A stretch of DNA of 64,000 nucleotides, from NCBI RefSeq assembly GCF_008056315.1, contig NZ_VRKQ01000008.1, positions 886,957-950,956 on the forward strand, in the 5' to 3' direction. The position numbers and the translations under genes were made by a program. Source of the stretch: Seonamhaeicola maritimus (GTDB lineage: Bacteria > Bacteroidota > Bacteroidia > Flavobacteriales > Flavobacteriaceae). Positions 26,793 through 35,509 of this stretch are shown here, piece by piece. The first letter of the stretch is position 1, and each line of letters opens with the position of its first letter. A model generated the notes under the pieces. That model was not told the origin of the DNA. It made no database searches and saw only the letters and a program-made list of their open reading frames with translations.

Positions 26793-28151
26793 ATGAAAAC
26801 AATAAACAAATTAGTGCTTATTATGTTGGTGGCAATCCTTAATTGTAATTTGGGTTTTGCGCAAACGGAGAAAAAATTATCAGATGATGAGCGTATGGCT
26901 TGGTGGCGTGATTCTAAATTCGGAATGTTTATTCACTGGGGAGCCTACTCTATAATTGGTGGTGAACGCGGTACAAATATAGCAGGTGGTGGAGCGGAAT
27001 GGGCTATGGATAAATTAGATTATACGGTTGAAGACTATGAGAAATTTCCAAAAATATTTAACCCGCAATTATTTGATGCAGATGCTTGGGTAACTATGGC
27101 AAAAAATGCAGGCATGAAGTATATTGTAATTACTTCTAAGCATCATGATGGATTTTGTTTATGGGACTCTAAAGCCACAGAGTATGATGTTATGGATACC
27201 GCACCATTTAAGAGAGATATAATTAAGGAATTATCTGAGGCTTGTAAAAAACAAGGTATTATATTTTGTTTTTACTATTCAATTGTAGATTGGCACCATC
27301 AACAAGCGCAAGGAAACTTGTACCCAAACTATAATATTGGGCAGCATGATGATCCATCAGTTGTGAATCCTAAATTCCCAAAATATTTTAAAAACTATTT
27401 GAAACCTCAAGTAAAAGAACTATTAACCAATTACGGAGACATTGGTGTGGTGTGGTTTGATGGTGATTGGATTTCAGATTATACAACCGAAATGGGAAAA
27501 GAGCTTTACAGTTTTATTCGTGATATTCAACCTAATACCATTGTTAACAATAGAGTTGATAAAGGAAGAAAAGGTATGGAAGGTATGGATGCAGAAGGAA
27601 ATTTTGCAGGTGATTTTGGAACGCCAGAACAAGAAATTCCAGATACAGGAATTGATTCTGACTGGGAGGCTTGTATGACTATGAATGGAACTTGGGGATA
27701 CAAACCAGACGATAATAAGTGGAAAAGTAGCGAAGATTTAATTCAAAAGTTAGTGGATATTGTATCTAAAGGAGGTAACTTTTTGTTAAATATTGGTCCA
27801 GATGGATTTGGTAGATTTCCTGCACAGAGTATCCGTAGACTAAATGCTATGGGAGAATGGACTAAGAAAAACGGAGAAGCTATTTACGGAGCCTCTGCCA
27901 GTCCATATAAAAAACCAAAATGGGGACGTTACACCGAGAAAGACGGTGTTATTTATGCCCATGTTTTCAATTGGCCAAAAAGCGGAATACTAAAACTGCA
28001 TAAAAACATTAAAGTTAAAAAAGCAACACTTTTGACCGATCCAGATACCGAATTAAAATCCTTGAAAACATCAAGAGAAGTATTAGTTGAGGTACCAATT
28101 TTTGCTCCTGATAACCCTGTTTCTGTGGTGAAAATTGAGTTGGAAAATTAA
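26793..28151 (+). CDS. GH29 alpha-L-fucosidase, secreted
   Basis: This is a second GH29 enzyme of 452 residues with a Sec signal (ending G-F-A-Q, about residue 24) and no lipobox at the cleavage site. Landmarks are F-G-M-F-I-H-W-G-A-Y (43-52), T-S-K-H-H-D-G-F (114-121), V-V-W-F-D-G-D-W with nucleophile Asp223, and G-T-P-E-Q-E-I-P (276-282), whose Glu residues match the acid/base position of the exo-alpha-1,3/1,4-fucosidase subgroup. The C-terminal sandwich (about 368-452, K-W-G-R-Y, Y-A-H-V-F-N-W-P-K) is clearly homologous to the N-terminal domain of the next gene. It lacks the extra C-terminal region of the GH29 at 10381. Confidence 0.94.
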   Translation: MKTINKLVLIMLVAILNCNLGFAQTEKKLSDDERMAWWRDSKFGMFIHWGAYSIIGGERGTNIAGGGAEWAMDKLDYTVEDYEKFPKIFNPQLFDADAWVTMAKNAGMKYIVITSKHHDGFCLWDSKATEYDVMDTAPFKRDIIKELSEACKKQGIIFCFYYSIVDWHHQQAQGNLYPNYNIGQHDDPSVVNPKFPKYFKNYLKPQVKELLTNYGDIGVVWFDGDWISDYTTEMGKELYSFIRDIQPNTIVNNRVDKGRKGMEGMDAEGNFAGDFGTPEQEIPDTGIDSDWEACMTMNGTWGYKPDDNKWKSSEDLIQKLVDIVSKGGNFLLNIGPDGFGRFPAQSIRRLNAMGEWTKKNGEAIYGASASPYKKPKWGRYTEKDGVIYAHVFNWPKSGILKLHKNIKVKKATLLTDPDTELKSLKTSREVLVEVPIFAPDNPVSVVKIELEN

Positions 28152-28178
28152 TTAGAAGTTTGTAAGTATATAGCCAAA

Positions 28179-28213
28179 AACACGCAAACATTTTATTATG
28201 ATGTTTGTGTGTT
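28179..28213 (+). repeat. Hairpin between GH29 and SGNH genes
   Basis: AACACGCAAACAT (28179-28191) and ATGTTTGTGTGTT (28201-28213) pair along 13 positions with one G-T wobble around a 9-nt loop. No T-tract follows, so it is not a normal intrinsic terminator. It may stabilise the 3' end of the GH29 message or mark a processing site. Confidence 0.4.
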
Positions 28214-28243
28214 AATACCATTAAGAGATATTTCAAAAAGAAT

Positions 28244-29197
28244 ATGAGTTTGTATAGGGAAGTAATAATTATTACTGTTGTCGCAGTTTTAAATATTGGC
28301 ATTGGGTTTTCTCAAGCAAACTCTTATGCTAAACCAGATTGGGGAAACTATACCACCAAGGGCGGGTTTTTATATGCTCATATCTTTAATTGGCCAAAGG
28401 ATGGTAAATTAGTAATTGATAGGGCTATAAAGCCAAGACAGGCAACATTGCTTTCAACTCTGGATAAAAAGATAAAAACAAAATTAATTGATGGCAAGTT
28501 AACTATTTTACTGCCCAAGAAAGCACCAGATTCTTTACCCTTAGTGGTTAAAATTGAATTGGTTCCAAATGAAGATTGGGCAAACTTAGAGAGATATAAA
28601 AAGGCTAATAGAGAGTTCAAAGTTTCGCTGAAAAAGGAAAAAACGATAGTGTTTATGGGTAATTCTATTACTCAAAACTGGACTAGAGATCACGGGGAGT
28701 TTTTTGATGATAACCCCTCTTTTATAAACCGGGGGATAAGTGGGCAAACAAGCCCACAAATGCTTGTTCGTTTTAGACCTGATGTTATAGAATTAAATCC
28801 AGATGTGGTTATTATACATGCTGGAACCAATGATATTGCTGAAAATAGAGGTCCTATAAGCATAAAGCGAATAGCTGGAAATATTTTTTCTATGGCAGAA
28901 TTGGCGAAAGAAAATGGTATTCAAGTCATTTTGGCTTCTGTTTTGCCAGCAACAAGTTATTCCTGGAGTCCATCAATTGAGCCGGCGGATAAAATTATTG
29001 AGCTTAATAAGCAAATTAAGGCTTATGCCGAAACAAATAATATAATTTACCTTGATTATTATTCGCTAATGGTTAATGAGAATGGAGGGTTTAAAAAAGA
29101 ATTGGGCAGGGATACGGTACATCCCAATGCAGAGGGTTACAAGGTTATGGAACCTTTAGTGAAAAAGGCCATTAAACTGGCATTAAAGGAAAGTTAA
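28244..29197 (+). CDS. SGNH/GDSL hydrolase with N-terminal GH29-type C-terminal domain (fusion)
   Basis: This 317-residue secreted protein (signal M-S-L-Y-R-E, ending G-F-S-Q, about residue 24) has two parts. Residues 25-110 (P-D-W-G-N-Y, L-Y-A-H-I-F-N-W-P-K, V-V-K-I-E-L) match the C-terminal sandwich of the GH29 protein encoded just upstream. Residues 130-317 are an SGNH hydrolase in normal order: F-M-G-N-S-I-T with Ser141, N-R-G-I-S-G-Q-T, A-G-T-N-D (193-197) and D-T-V-H-P (Asp290, His293). An in-frame TTG at 28205 would add 13 residues and break the signal peptide, so ATG 28244 is preferred. It probably deacylates the same glycan that the fucosidase trims. Confidence 0.88.
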   Translation: MSLYREVIIITVVAVLNIGIGFSQANSYAKPDWGNYTTKGGFLYAHIFNWPKDGKLVIDRAIKPRQATLLSTLDKKIKTKLIDGKLTILLPKKAPDSLPLVVKIELVPNEDWANLERYKKANREFKVSLKKEKTIVFMGNSITQNWTRDHGEFFDDNPSFINRGISGQTSPQMLVRFRPDVIELNPDVVIIHAGTNDIAENRGPISIKRIAGNIFSMAELAKENGIQVILASVLPATSYSWSPSIEPADKIIELNKQIKAYAETNNIIYLDYYSLMVNENGGFKKELGRDTVHPNAEGYKVMEPLVKKAIKLALKES

Positions 29198-29219
29198 ATT
29201 TCACGTGAAATTATATCGA

Positions 29220-31184
29220 ATGAAAATTATAAAAAGTGCTTTTAGTCTACTCTTTTTGCTAATTACGTTTTTGTTAATTGGTTGTAATGGTGACTCCCAA
29301 AAACAAATATTAAATATTTCTGAATACCACAAATTAGCCGATAACGATATTATTTATCCCTCGGTTAAACAGCTTGAAATGTTAAGGTCTGTAATACCTG
29401 AAAAAGCATTTCAGCCTGCTCCGGATATAAATAATAGAACTTATTGGGATAAAATTTCAAAAACAGAAACAGGAAAAAAATGGTTACATGATGCCATTTA
29501 TTTAATTGGCAAGCCACCCGAAGCCCCTATTTCAGATTCTATTTATAGAAAGGCTAACAAAGAAGGGAACAGAGGCATTTATAAACCTAGGTATTACCGA
29601 ACCATGGGAAGGTTGGAAGGATTTGTATTGGCCGAATGTATGGAGAACAAAGGACGTTTTCTTCCTCAAATTGAAACCTATTTGAATGCCATTATGGACA
29701 TGAAATCCTGGTTGCACCCAAACCATGACGATGACGACAATGGCGTGTTGGAAGGAAGGCGCGTATCCATAGATCTAGGAGCGAGACGCTTTGGTACTGA
29801 TTTGGCTTTGGCCCAAGTTTTATTGGGAGATAAACTATCTAAAAATATCAATGATAAAATTTCAGAACAGTTAAAATGGCGTATTGTTGATACCTATTTA
29901 ACTTCTTGTAAAAAGAATGATGAAAATAATAAGTGGATTAAGAGTACTAGCAATTGGAACTCGGTATGTACAAGTGGTTCCGTGTTTGTTGCCATGGCGA
30001 CTTCTAATGACGTAAATGAAAGGTTAGAAGCCATTGGTGCAGCGCTTAATAGTATGAAATATTTCTTGTCCGGTTTCGGGCAAGATGGCTATTGTTCTGA
30101 AGGTGCTGGATACTGGAATTATGGTTTTGGTCATTATTTATATTTGGCGCAAATCTTATTTGATTACACCAATGGGAAAATAGACCTTTTTGATGCCGGA
30201 AACCCTGAGAAGTTGAGAAATGTTGGGCTATTTCCGTATACATATCAAATACATGTGGGGGTATGTGCCCCATTTTCAGATGGTAGTTCACATGTTTCCA
30301 ATGATGGCGGCTTTGCATATGATATGTCCGCTAGAAAGTATGGATTAAGTATGCCCATTACGCCTAAAAAATCAAAAAGTCATGACTCCTTTTCGGCCGC
30401 ATTCCAATTAATAGAATGGGATTATGAAGCAGGTACGAAAATCAATGATAAGAGCCTAGAATTACAAGAGCTTCCTAGCCATACGTATTTTGATGATTTT
30501 GGAATAGTGATTTCTCGAGGACAACAAAAAGTACCCTTATCAATCGCTATTAAGGCCGGACATAACGCCGAAAATCATAATCACAGTGATGTGGGGAGTT
30601 ATACGCTGTTACTGGATAATGGCTTCATGACTGGCGATATTGGAGCGCCTTCTTATAGAGCGGGAGCCTTTGCAAAGGATAATCCAGCACGTAGTTCATG
30701 GCGACACCCCGTACCTAAGATAAACAATACCCTACAATCTAATGGTATCGAATTCAAAGGGACTATAACATCCACCAGTTTTTCTAATGTTGAAGATCTT
30801 GTGGTAATGGATATTAAAGCGGCTTATGAAATCCCTTCTTTGACCAAGTTGGAGCGAACCATGAAAAATGACAAATCAAATTTTGGAACCATTTCTATCA
30901 CAGATGAATTTGTTGCAACAGAACCTGTTGAATTTGGTACAGCCATTATGACGCTTCAAGATTATGAAATCATTGATGATAACACAGTAATTATAACTTC
31001 TGAGAATCAAAAATTAAAGGTGGAAGTTTTAGGAGTTGACGGTCAAGTGAAAATCAATGATGAATTGGTATCCGTTAAGCATTTAAGGGAAAAAGGACCG
31101 GCCTATAGAATAGGTGTTGATTTTATCACACCGGTTAAGGAAGGAAGTATCAAAGTGAAGTATGTACCTATTACCCCTAATTAA
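29220..31184 (+). CDS. Heparinase II/III-like protein, candidate polysaccharide lyase, lipoprotein
   Basis: This 654-residue protein starts best at ATG 29220, which gives a compact lipoprotein signal (L-I-G-C, Cys22); a GTG at 29205 is possible. A helical toroid (about 40-330) includes S-N-W-N-S (244-248) and Y-C-S-E-G-A-G-Y-W. A beta-sandwich follows with A-E-N-H-N-H-S-D-V-G-S-Y (450-461), whose His residues fit the lyase active site, and G-D-I-G-A-P-S-Y. It is shorter than and divergent from the two 900-residue paralogues in this locus, so it is probably another lyase family. It starts 22 bp after the SGNH fusion gene. Confidence 0.83.
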   Translation: MKIIKSAFSLLFLLITFLLIGCNGDSQKQILNISEYHKLADNDIIYPSVKQLEMLRSVIPEKAFQPAPDINNRTYWDKISKTETGKKWLHDAIYLIGKPPEAPISDSIYRKANKEGNRGIYKPRYYRTMGRLEGFVLAECMENKGRFLPQIETYLNAIMDMKSWLHPNHDDDDNGVLEGRRVSIDLGARRFGTDLALAQVLLGDKLSKNINDKISEQLKWRIVDTYLTSCKKNDENNKWIKSTSNWNSVCTSGSVFVAMATSNDVNERLEAIGAALNSMKYFLSGFGQDGYCSEGAGYWNYGFGHYLYLAQILFDYTNGKIDLFDAGNPEKLRNVGLFPYTYQIHVGVCAPFSDGSSHVSNDGGFAYDMSARKYGLSMPITPKKSKSHDSFSAAFQLIEWDYEAGTKINDKSLELQELPSHTYFDDFGIVISRGQQKVPLSIAIKAGHNAENHNHSDVGSYTLLLDNGFMTGDIGAPSYRAGAFAKDNPARSSWRHPVPKINNTLQSNGIEFKGTITSTSFSNVEDLVVMDIKAAYEIPSLTKLERTMKNDKSNFGTISITDEFVATEPVEFGTAIMTLQDYEIIDDNTVIITSENQKLKVEVLGVDGQVKINDELVSVKHLREKGPAYRIGVDFITPVKEGSIKVKYVPITPN

Positions 31185-31188
31185 GGGG
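31174..31188 (+). terminator. Weak hairpin at the end of the heparinase-like gene
   Basis: CCCCT and AGGGG form a GC-rich 5-bp stem with a 5-nt loop over the stop codon of the preceding gene, followed by CTTTGTC. The T-tract is poor, so it is at best a weak or partial terminator inside the series. Confidence 0.25.
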
Positions 31189-31280
31189 CTTTGTCACCTT
31201 AGACTATTATCTGTAACCAATTAAGGCGAATTTAGTAGATATAAGGGGTGGAATAATTGTTAAGCGAGAAAATATTAATA

Positions 31281-34037
31281 ATGAAAACAAACAAAACTGA
31301 AAGTAATTGTTGCGGATCATCTAATTGTTGTGCTGATAACGATACGTCGGTTGGTCGTAGAAACTTTATTAAGACCACAAGTTTAACCGCAGCTATGCTT
31401 GCAGTTGGGCCTTTAAAACTCATGGCAGGTCCCTTTAGTCAGCAAGATTTTAAAAATGGAATTCCAAAAGATAAAAAACTATCCAAAGAGTGGATTGAAA
31501 GTTTATATGCTAGAGGAGACGCATTTAGCGCTACAGGTAAAGAATTAGAGTTTATAGGTATGCCAATCAATGGTATTGGTACGGGGCAAGTTTATCTTGG
31601 TGGTGATGGAAGTCTCTGGTGTTGGAATCTCGATGGTGAGCCCGATGACATATGGAAAGAAATGGGCCAAGGACACAAGTATATGAAACCTGTTACTCCA
31701 TATAGTCCAATGGACCAGGGCTTTGCTTTACAAGTTGGATTGGGTAAAGAAAAGCAGGTTTTTAGATTGGATTCTAGCGGTTTTAGGGATATAGTATTTA
31801 CTAATAAGTATCCCATGGGAGATGTAAGTTATGCTGATGCAGCTTGCCCGGTAAGAGTACAATTAGAGGCTTATACGCCTTTTATTCCATTAAATCGTGA
31901 TGACTCCAGCTACCCTGTAACGGTAATGAGATATACTATTGAAAATATTTCGGATAAAGAGCAAGATGTGTCAATTGGAGGGTGGATAGAAAATTTTTCT
32001 AATTATAGAACAGGTGCAAAGAATAGTAATGGTGTCCGTTTAAGCCAATATAGTGAGTTCAAGGGATTGTCAGTGGTTGAATGTTGGGCAAAACCTTTGA
32101 ACGATAACGCCCCTCATAGGGATAATGTACCTTTTGATCATGCGAATGATTTTGGAGCAATTGCTCTAGGATTGTTAGGAGAAAATAAACCAGATTGGGT
32201 TGACACCCTGAGATTTCAACCAGGAGATGAAGGTTTGTTTGATGCCAAGAAACCGAACAAAAAAAGCAAAAAAGAGCAGGAACGTCCTTTTTCGGATAAG
32301 GCATATGCCTCAATAGGTCGTAGTATAAAATTGTTACCAGGAGCGAGTGAAACGGTTTCGTTTACGCTTTCTTGGCGTTTTCCAAATGCAAGACATGTTA
32401 CAGGTTTTGGAAAAACAGAATGGACTCGGGATATAAACTACTATGCCACTCAGTGGTCCAGTGCGAGCGCATCTGCCAGTGCAGTTGTTTCGCAGGAAAA
32501 AGAACTAAGAGCTAAAACAAAATTATGGATGGAGAATTGGTACGATTCTACCTTACCATACTGGTTTTTAGAAAGAACATTCATTCCAATTAATTGTATG
32601 CAAACTCAGTTGGCAGGCCGTATGGCGTTGCAAGATGCTAGATACAGTTTAGATGAGGGAGTGACCTGCTGTGAAGGGAATTGCACCCATGTATGGCATT
32701 ATGCTCAAGGCTTAGCACGTTTGTTTCCTGTAATTGAGAGGGAGTGTCGAGGACAGGTGGATTATGACCTCAGTTTTAAGAAAGAGAATGGAGCCGTGAA
32801 CTTTCGTTGTTCTACAAAGACGTTTAGAGAAGCTCCAGATGGCCAATGTGGTACCATTCTTCGTGTCTTAAGGGAAAGCCAAATGACCACTAACTACAGC
32901 TTTCTAGAAAGTATTTGGGAGCGTACCAAGTTGTCAATGGATTTCGTCATCAAAACATGGGATAAAGATGAAGATGGACTATTGGCTGGAGCTCAACACA
33001 ATACCTTAGATGGGAACTGGTTTGGGCAAGTACACTGGTTAATTAATATGTATCATGCGGCTCTTAAGGCATCTGCTCAAATGGCCCGTCAGATGAATGA
33101 ACCTCAAGTAGCTGATAGATATGAAGCACTTGTTAGCAAAGGTTCTAAAACTATGATAGATTTAATGTGGAGAGAGGATTTTGGTTACTTTATACATATT
33201 CCTGAATTGGAGGCTGAAAAAACTCGTGGTTCAACTACTGGATGCCATATTGATCAGGTACTTGGTGAATTTTGGTTATATAACCTTGGACTTGATCCGG
33301 TATTGCCAAGAGAAAAAGTTCGTAAGACATTAGAATCGCTTTGGTTGTATAATTTTTCTCCAAATATTGGAGATTTCCGAAAGGAAAACCCTAAAGGTCG
33401 TTGGTATGCCGCCGAGGGAGATGCAGGATTAGTAATGTGCACATGGCCTTTTGGAAAGGAGAATGCACAAAAAACAAATTTTCATAAATATTATAATGAA
33501 TGCATGTCTGGCTTTGAATGGCAGGTTGCTGCACATATGATTTGGGAAGGTATGCTTGAAAAAGGATTGGCTATTGGTAAAGCCATTAGTGATCGTTATC
33601 AACCTAAACACCGCAATCCATATAACGAAGTGGAATGTGGAGACCATTACGCTCGGGCATTAGCAAGTTATAGTGCTTTTATGGCTATATGTGGATACCG
33701 TTATAACGGGCCTGAGGGCAAACTAGCTTTCGGACCTAAAATGCAAAAAAATAATTTTAAAGCTGCTTTTACGACGGCCGAAGGTTGGGGGCAGTTTACT
33801 CAAAAGATATCCTTAGGCAAGCTTATAGCTGGAATAGATTTGAAGTTCGGGAGGTTAGAGTTAAAGGAGTTTGCACTGGATAAGGTAAATGGTGTTTCGG
33901 TAGCAGATTTTAAGGTAGAATTAGACGGTAAACGCATCAAGGCTTCCTTTAAAGAGGATGCAGAACAATACATTCTACAGTTTGATTCAGGATTTAGTTT
34001 TAATGAAGGTTCACGTTTGGTGATGTCTTTTAGTTAA
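31281..34037 (+). CDS. GH116 family glycosidase exported by the Tat route
   Basis: This protein has 918 residues from ATG 31281; an upstream in-frame TTG at 31257 only adds eight residues. It opens with a Cys-rich N-C-C-G-S-S-N-C-C (9-17), then a twin-arginine signal V-G-R-R-N-F-I-K (24-31) and a short hydrophobic stretch, so export of the folded protein by Tat is likely. The rest matches the GH116 layout: an N-terminal sandwich (G-I-G-T-G-Q-V-Y-L-G-G-D-G, W-C-W-N-L), then a helical toroid with T-H-V-W-H-Y-A-Q, H-N-T-L-D (expected acid/base Asp) followed by G-N-W-F-G, and A-E-G-D-A-G-L-V. GH116 members act on beta-glucosides, beta-xylosides or N-acetylglucosaminides; which applies here is unknown. 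Confidence 0.87.
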   Translation: MKTNKTESNCCGSSNCCADNDTSVGRRNFIKTTSLTAAMLAVGPLKLMAGPFSQQDFKNGIPKDKKLSKEWIESLYARGDAFSATGKELEFIGMPINGIGTGQVYLGGDGSLWCWNLDGEPDDIWKEMGQGHKYMKPVTPYSPMDQGFALQVGLGKEKQVFRLDSSGFRDIVFTNKYPMGDVSYADAACPVRVQLEAYTPFIPLNRDDSSYPVTVMRYTIENISDKEQDVSIGGWIENFSNYRTGAKNSNGVRLSQYSEFKGLSVVECWAKPLNDNAPHRDNVPFDHANDFGAIALGLLGENKPDWVDTLRFQPGDEGLFDAKKPNKKSKKEQERPFSDKAYASIGRSIKLLPGASETVSFTLSWRFPNARHVTGFGKTEWTRDINYYATQWSSASASASAVVSQEKELRAKTKLWMENWYDSTLPYWFLERTFIPINCMQTQLAGRMALQDARYSLDEGVTCCEGNCTHVWHYAQGLARLFPVIERECRGQVDYDLSFKKENGAVNFRCSTKTFREAPDGQCGTILRVLRESQMTTNYSFLESIWERTKLSMDFVIKTWDKDEDGLLAGAQHNTLDGNWFGQVHWLINMYHAALKASAQMARQMNEPQVADRYEALVSKGSKTMIDLMWREDFGYFIHIPELEAEKTRGSTTGCHIDQVLGEFWLYNLGLDPVLPREKVRKTLESLWLYNFSPNIGDFRKENPKGRWYAAEGDAGLVMCTWPFGKENAQKTNFHKYYNECMSGFEWQVAAHMIWEGMLEKGLAIGKAISDRYQPKHRNPYNEVECGDHYARALASYSAFMAICGYRYNGPEGKLAFGPKMQKNNFKAAFTTAEGWGQFTQKISLGKLIAGIDLKFGRLELKEFALDKVNGVSVADFKVELDGKRIKASFKEDAEQYILQFDSGFSFNEGSRLVMSFS

Positions 34038-34086
34038 AATAGTTTAATAGGTGAAAATTTAATAAAAAAGTTATAGCAATATTTAA

Positions 34087-35394
34087 ATGAATAAATTGAA
34101 AAATCAGAAAATAAAATGTATTCCTGGTATTTTGATGTTTACTTTTTTGTGTATTTCATGTAAAGAGAATAAATCGAATGATCTTAAAATTAGCTACCAA
34201 AATGGTGCTCAACCAAATATTGATAAACTAACAGAGGTAGCTACTATGTGTACTTATGGAGATGATGTTAGTTTTATGAAAGATTATATTGAAGTTATTG
34301 AGCTATCAGAAGATTCAAATCAATCTAGGGTAGCGGTATCAGCTGCATTACAAGGTAGAGTAATGTCTAGTAGTGCCGATGGTGAAAATGGAAGAAGTTA
34401 TGGGTGGATTAATCGCGAATTATTCAAATCGCAAGATACCTTGGAGCATATTAATGTATTTGGTGGGGAAGAACGTTTTTGGTTAGGGCCAGAAGGCGGC
34501 CAATATTCAATCTTTTTTAAAAAGGGAACAGAATTTACTTTAGATGATTGGTATACACCTAAATTAATTGACTTAGAGCATTTTGATGTAGAAAGTCTTT
34601 CTGCAACCAAAGTCGTATTCTCAAAAAAGGCTTCTTTAAAAAACTATTCAGGCTTCCAGTTTAATATGAGAATTCAAAGAGAGGTTGCTATTTTATCCGA
34701 AACCGAAACCCAAGAAGCATTAGGGCTTTCAGAGTTGTTAGATAATTTAAATTCAGTGGCCTATAAAACTATCAATACCTTAACTAATATTGGAGACGAG
34801 GCTTGGGAAAAAGAAACAGGTTTATTGTCAATTTGGGTTTTGGGAATGTTCAATCATTCACCAAATACAACTATTATGATACCTTATGTTCAAGGAAATG
34901 AGACAGATTTGGGAGCTGTTGTAAACGATGCCTATTTTGGAAAAGTGCCTTCGGATAGATTGGTGGTAAAAGAAAAGGTAATCTATTTTAAAGGAGACGG
35001 AAAATACCGTAGCAAAATTGGATTGACTCCACAACGAGCAAAAAATATTGCAGGTTCTTACGATGATAAAAACGGAATATTAACCATTGTTAAATACAAT
35101 CAACCTAAAGGAGTTACAGATTATGTAAATTCAATGTGGGAAATTCAAGAGGAGCCTTATAAAGGCGATGTTATTAATGCCTACAATGATGGCGAACCAG
35201 AACCAGGGGCCAAACCTTTAGGACCCTTTTATGAATTGGAAACTTCATCACCTGCCTTGGCTTTAAAAGCAGGAGATAGTGGTAAACATATTCAAACAAC
35301 ATTTCATTTGGAAGGAAGCAAAAAAGCTTTAAACCCAATAATTGAAAAATTATTTGGAGTTACCATTGAAAACATCAAACAAGCATTTCAATAG
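34087..35394 (+). CDS. Uncharacterised lipoprotein, possibly DUF4380/DUF6786-like sugar-binding fold
   Basis: This 435-residue lipoprotein (C-I-S-C, Cys25) has no motif that I can tie to a known enzyme. Its composition, all-beta look and phrases such as Q-G-R-V-M-S-S-S, E-R-F-W-L-G-P-E-G-G and F-N-H-S-P-N-T-T suggest a galactose-mutarotase-like beta-supersandwich, as in the DUF4380 and DUF6786 families seen in other PULs. Its first 30 residues are nearly the same as those of the sulfatase genes at 35510 and 44856, which indicates exchange of leader sequence. Two candidate roles are sugar mutarotation and oligosaccharide binding; neither is shown. Confidence 0.6.
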   Translation: MNKLKNQKIKCIPGILMFTFLCISCKENKSNDLKISYQNGAQPNIDKLTEVATMCTYGDDVSFMKDYIEVIELSEDSNQSRVAVSAALQGRVMSSSADGENGRSYGWINRELFKSQDTLEHINVFGGEERFWLGPEGGQYSIFFKKGTEFTLDDWYTPKLIDLEHFDVESLSATKVVFSKKASLKNYSGFQFNMRIQREVAILSETETQEALGLSELLDNLNSVAYKTINTLTNIGDEAWEKETGLLSIWVLGMFNHSPNTTIMIPYVQGNETDLGAVVNDAYFGKVPSDRLVVKEKVIYFKGDGKYRSKIGLTPQRAKNIAGSYDDKNGILTIVKYNQPKGVTDYVNSMWEIQEEPYKGDVINAYNDGEPEPGAKPLGPFYELETSSPALALKAGDSGKHIQTTFHLEGSKKALNPIIEKLFGVTIENIKQAFQ

Positions 35395-35407
35395 AATGGA
35401 ATTTTCA

Positions 35408-35479
35408 ATGATTAAAATATTTGTATTTTTAAGTATAAGCCCTGTGTTTGCTGAATCTAACAGCAACTTTAAAACATAA
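35408..35479 (+). pseudogene. Tiny ORF resembling a lone signal peptide, probable gene remnant
   Basis: ATG at 35408 opens a 23-codon frame whose first 15 residues (M-I-K-I-F-V-F-L-S-I-S-P-V-F-A) look like a Sec signal with an A-E cleavage site, followed by eight more residues and a stop. It lies in the 115-bp gap between the unknown lipoprotein and a sulfatase. A decayed 5' end of a former secreted-protein gene is one explanation; chance is another. Confidence 0.2.
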
Positions 35480-35509
35480 TTTGTATTAAAATTTATAACA
35501 AGATATTAA

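Noticed and set aside
28205-28243. TTG at 28205 as start of the SGNH fusion gene
   Set aside because: It lies inside a hairpin arm and adds basic residues ahead of a complete signal peptide starting at ATG 28244.
29197-29212. Perfect 16-bp palindrome AATTTCACGTGAAATT at the SGNH stop codon
   Set aside because: A palindrome of this length is expected about once by chance in 64 kb, and it overlaps the coding end within a tight gene series, so a regulatory role is not supported.
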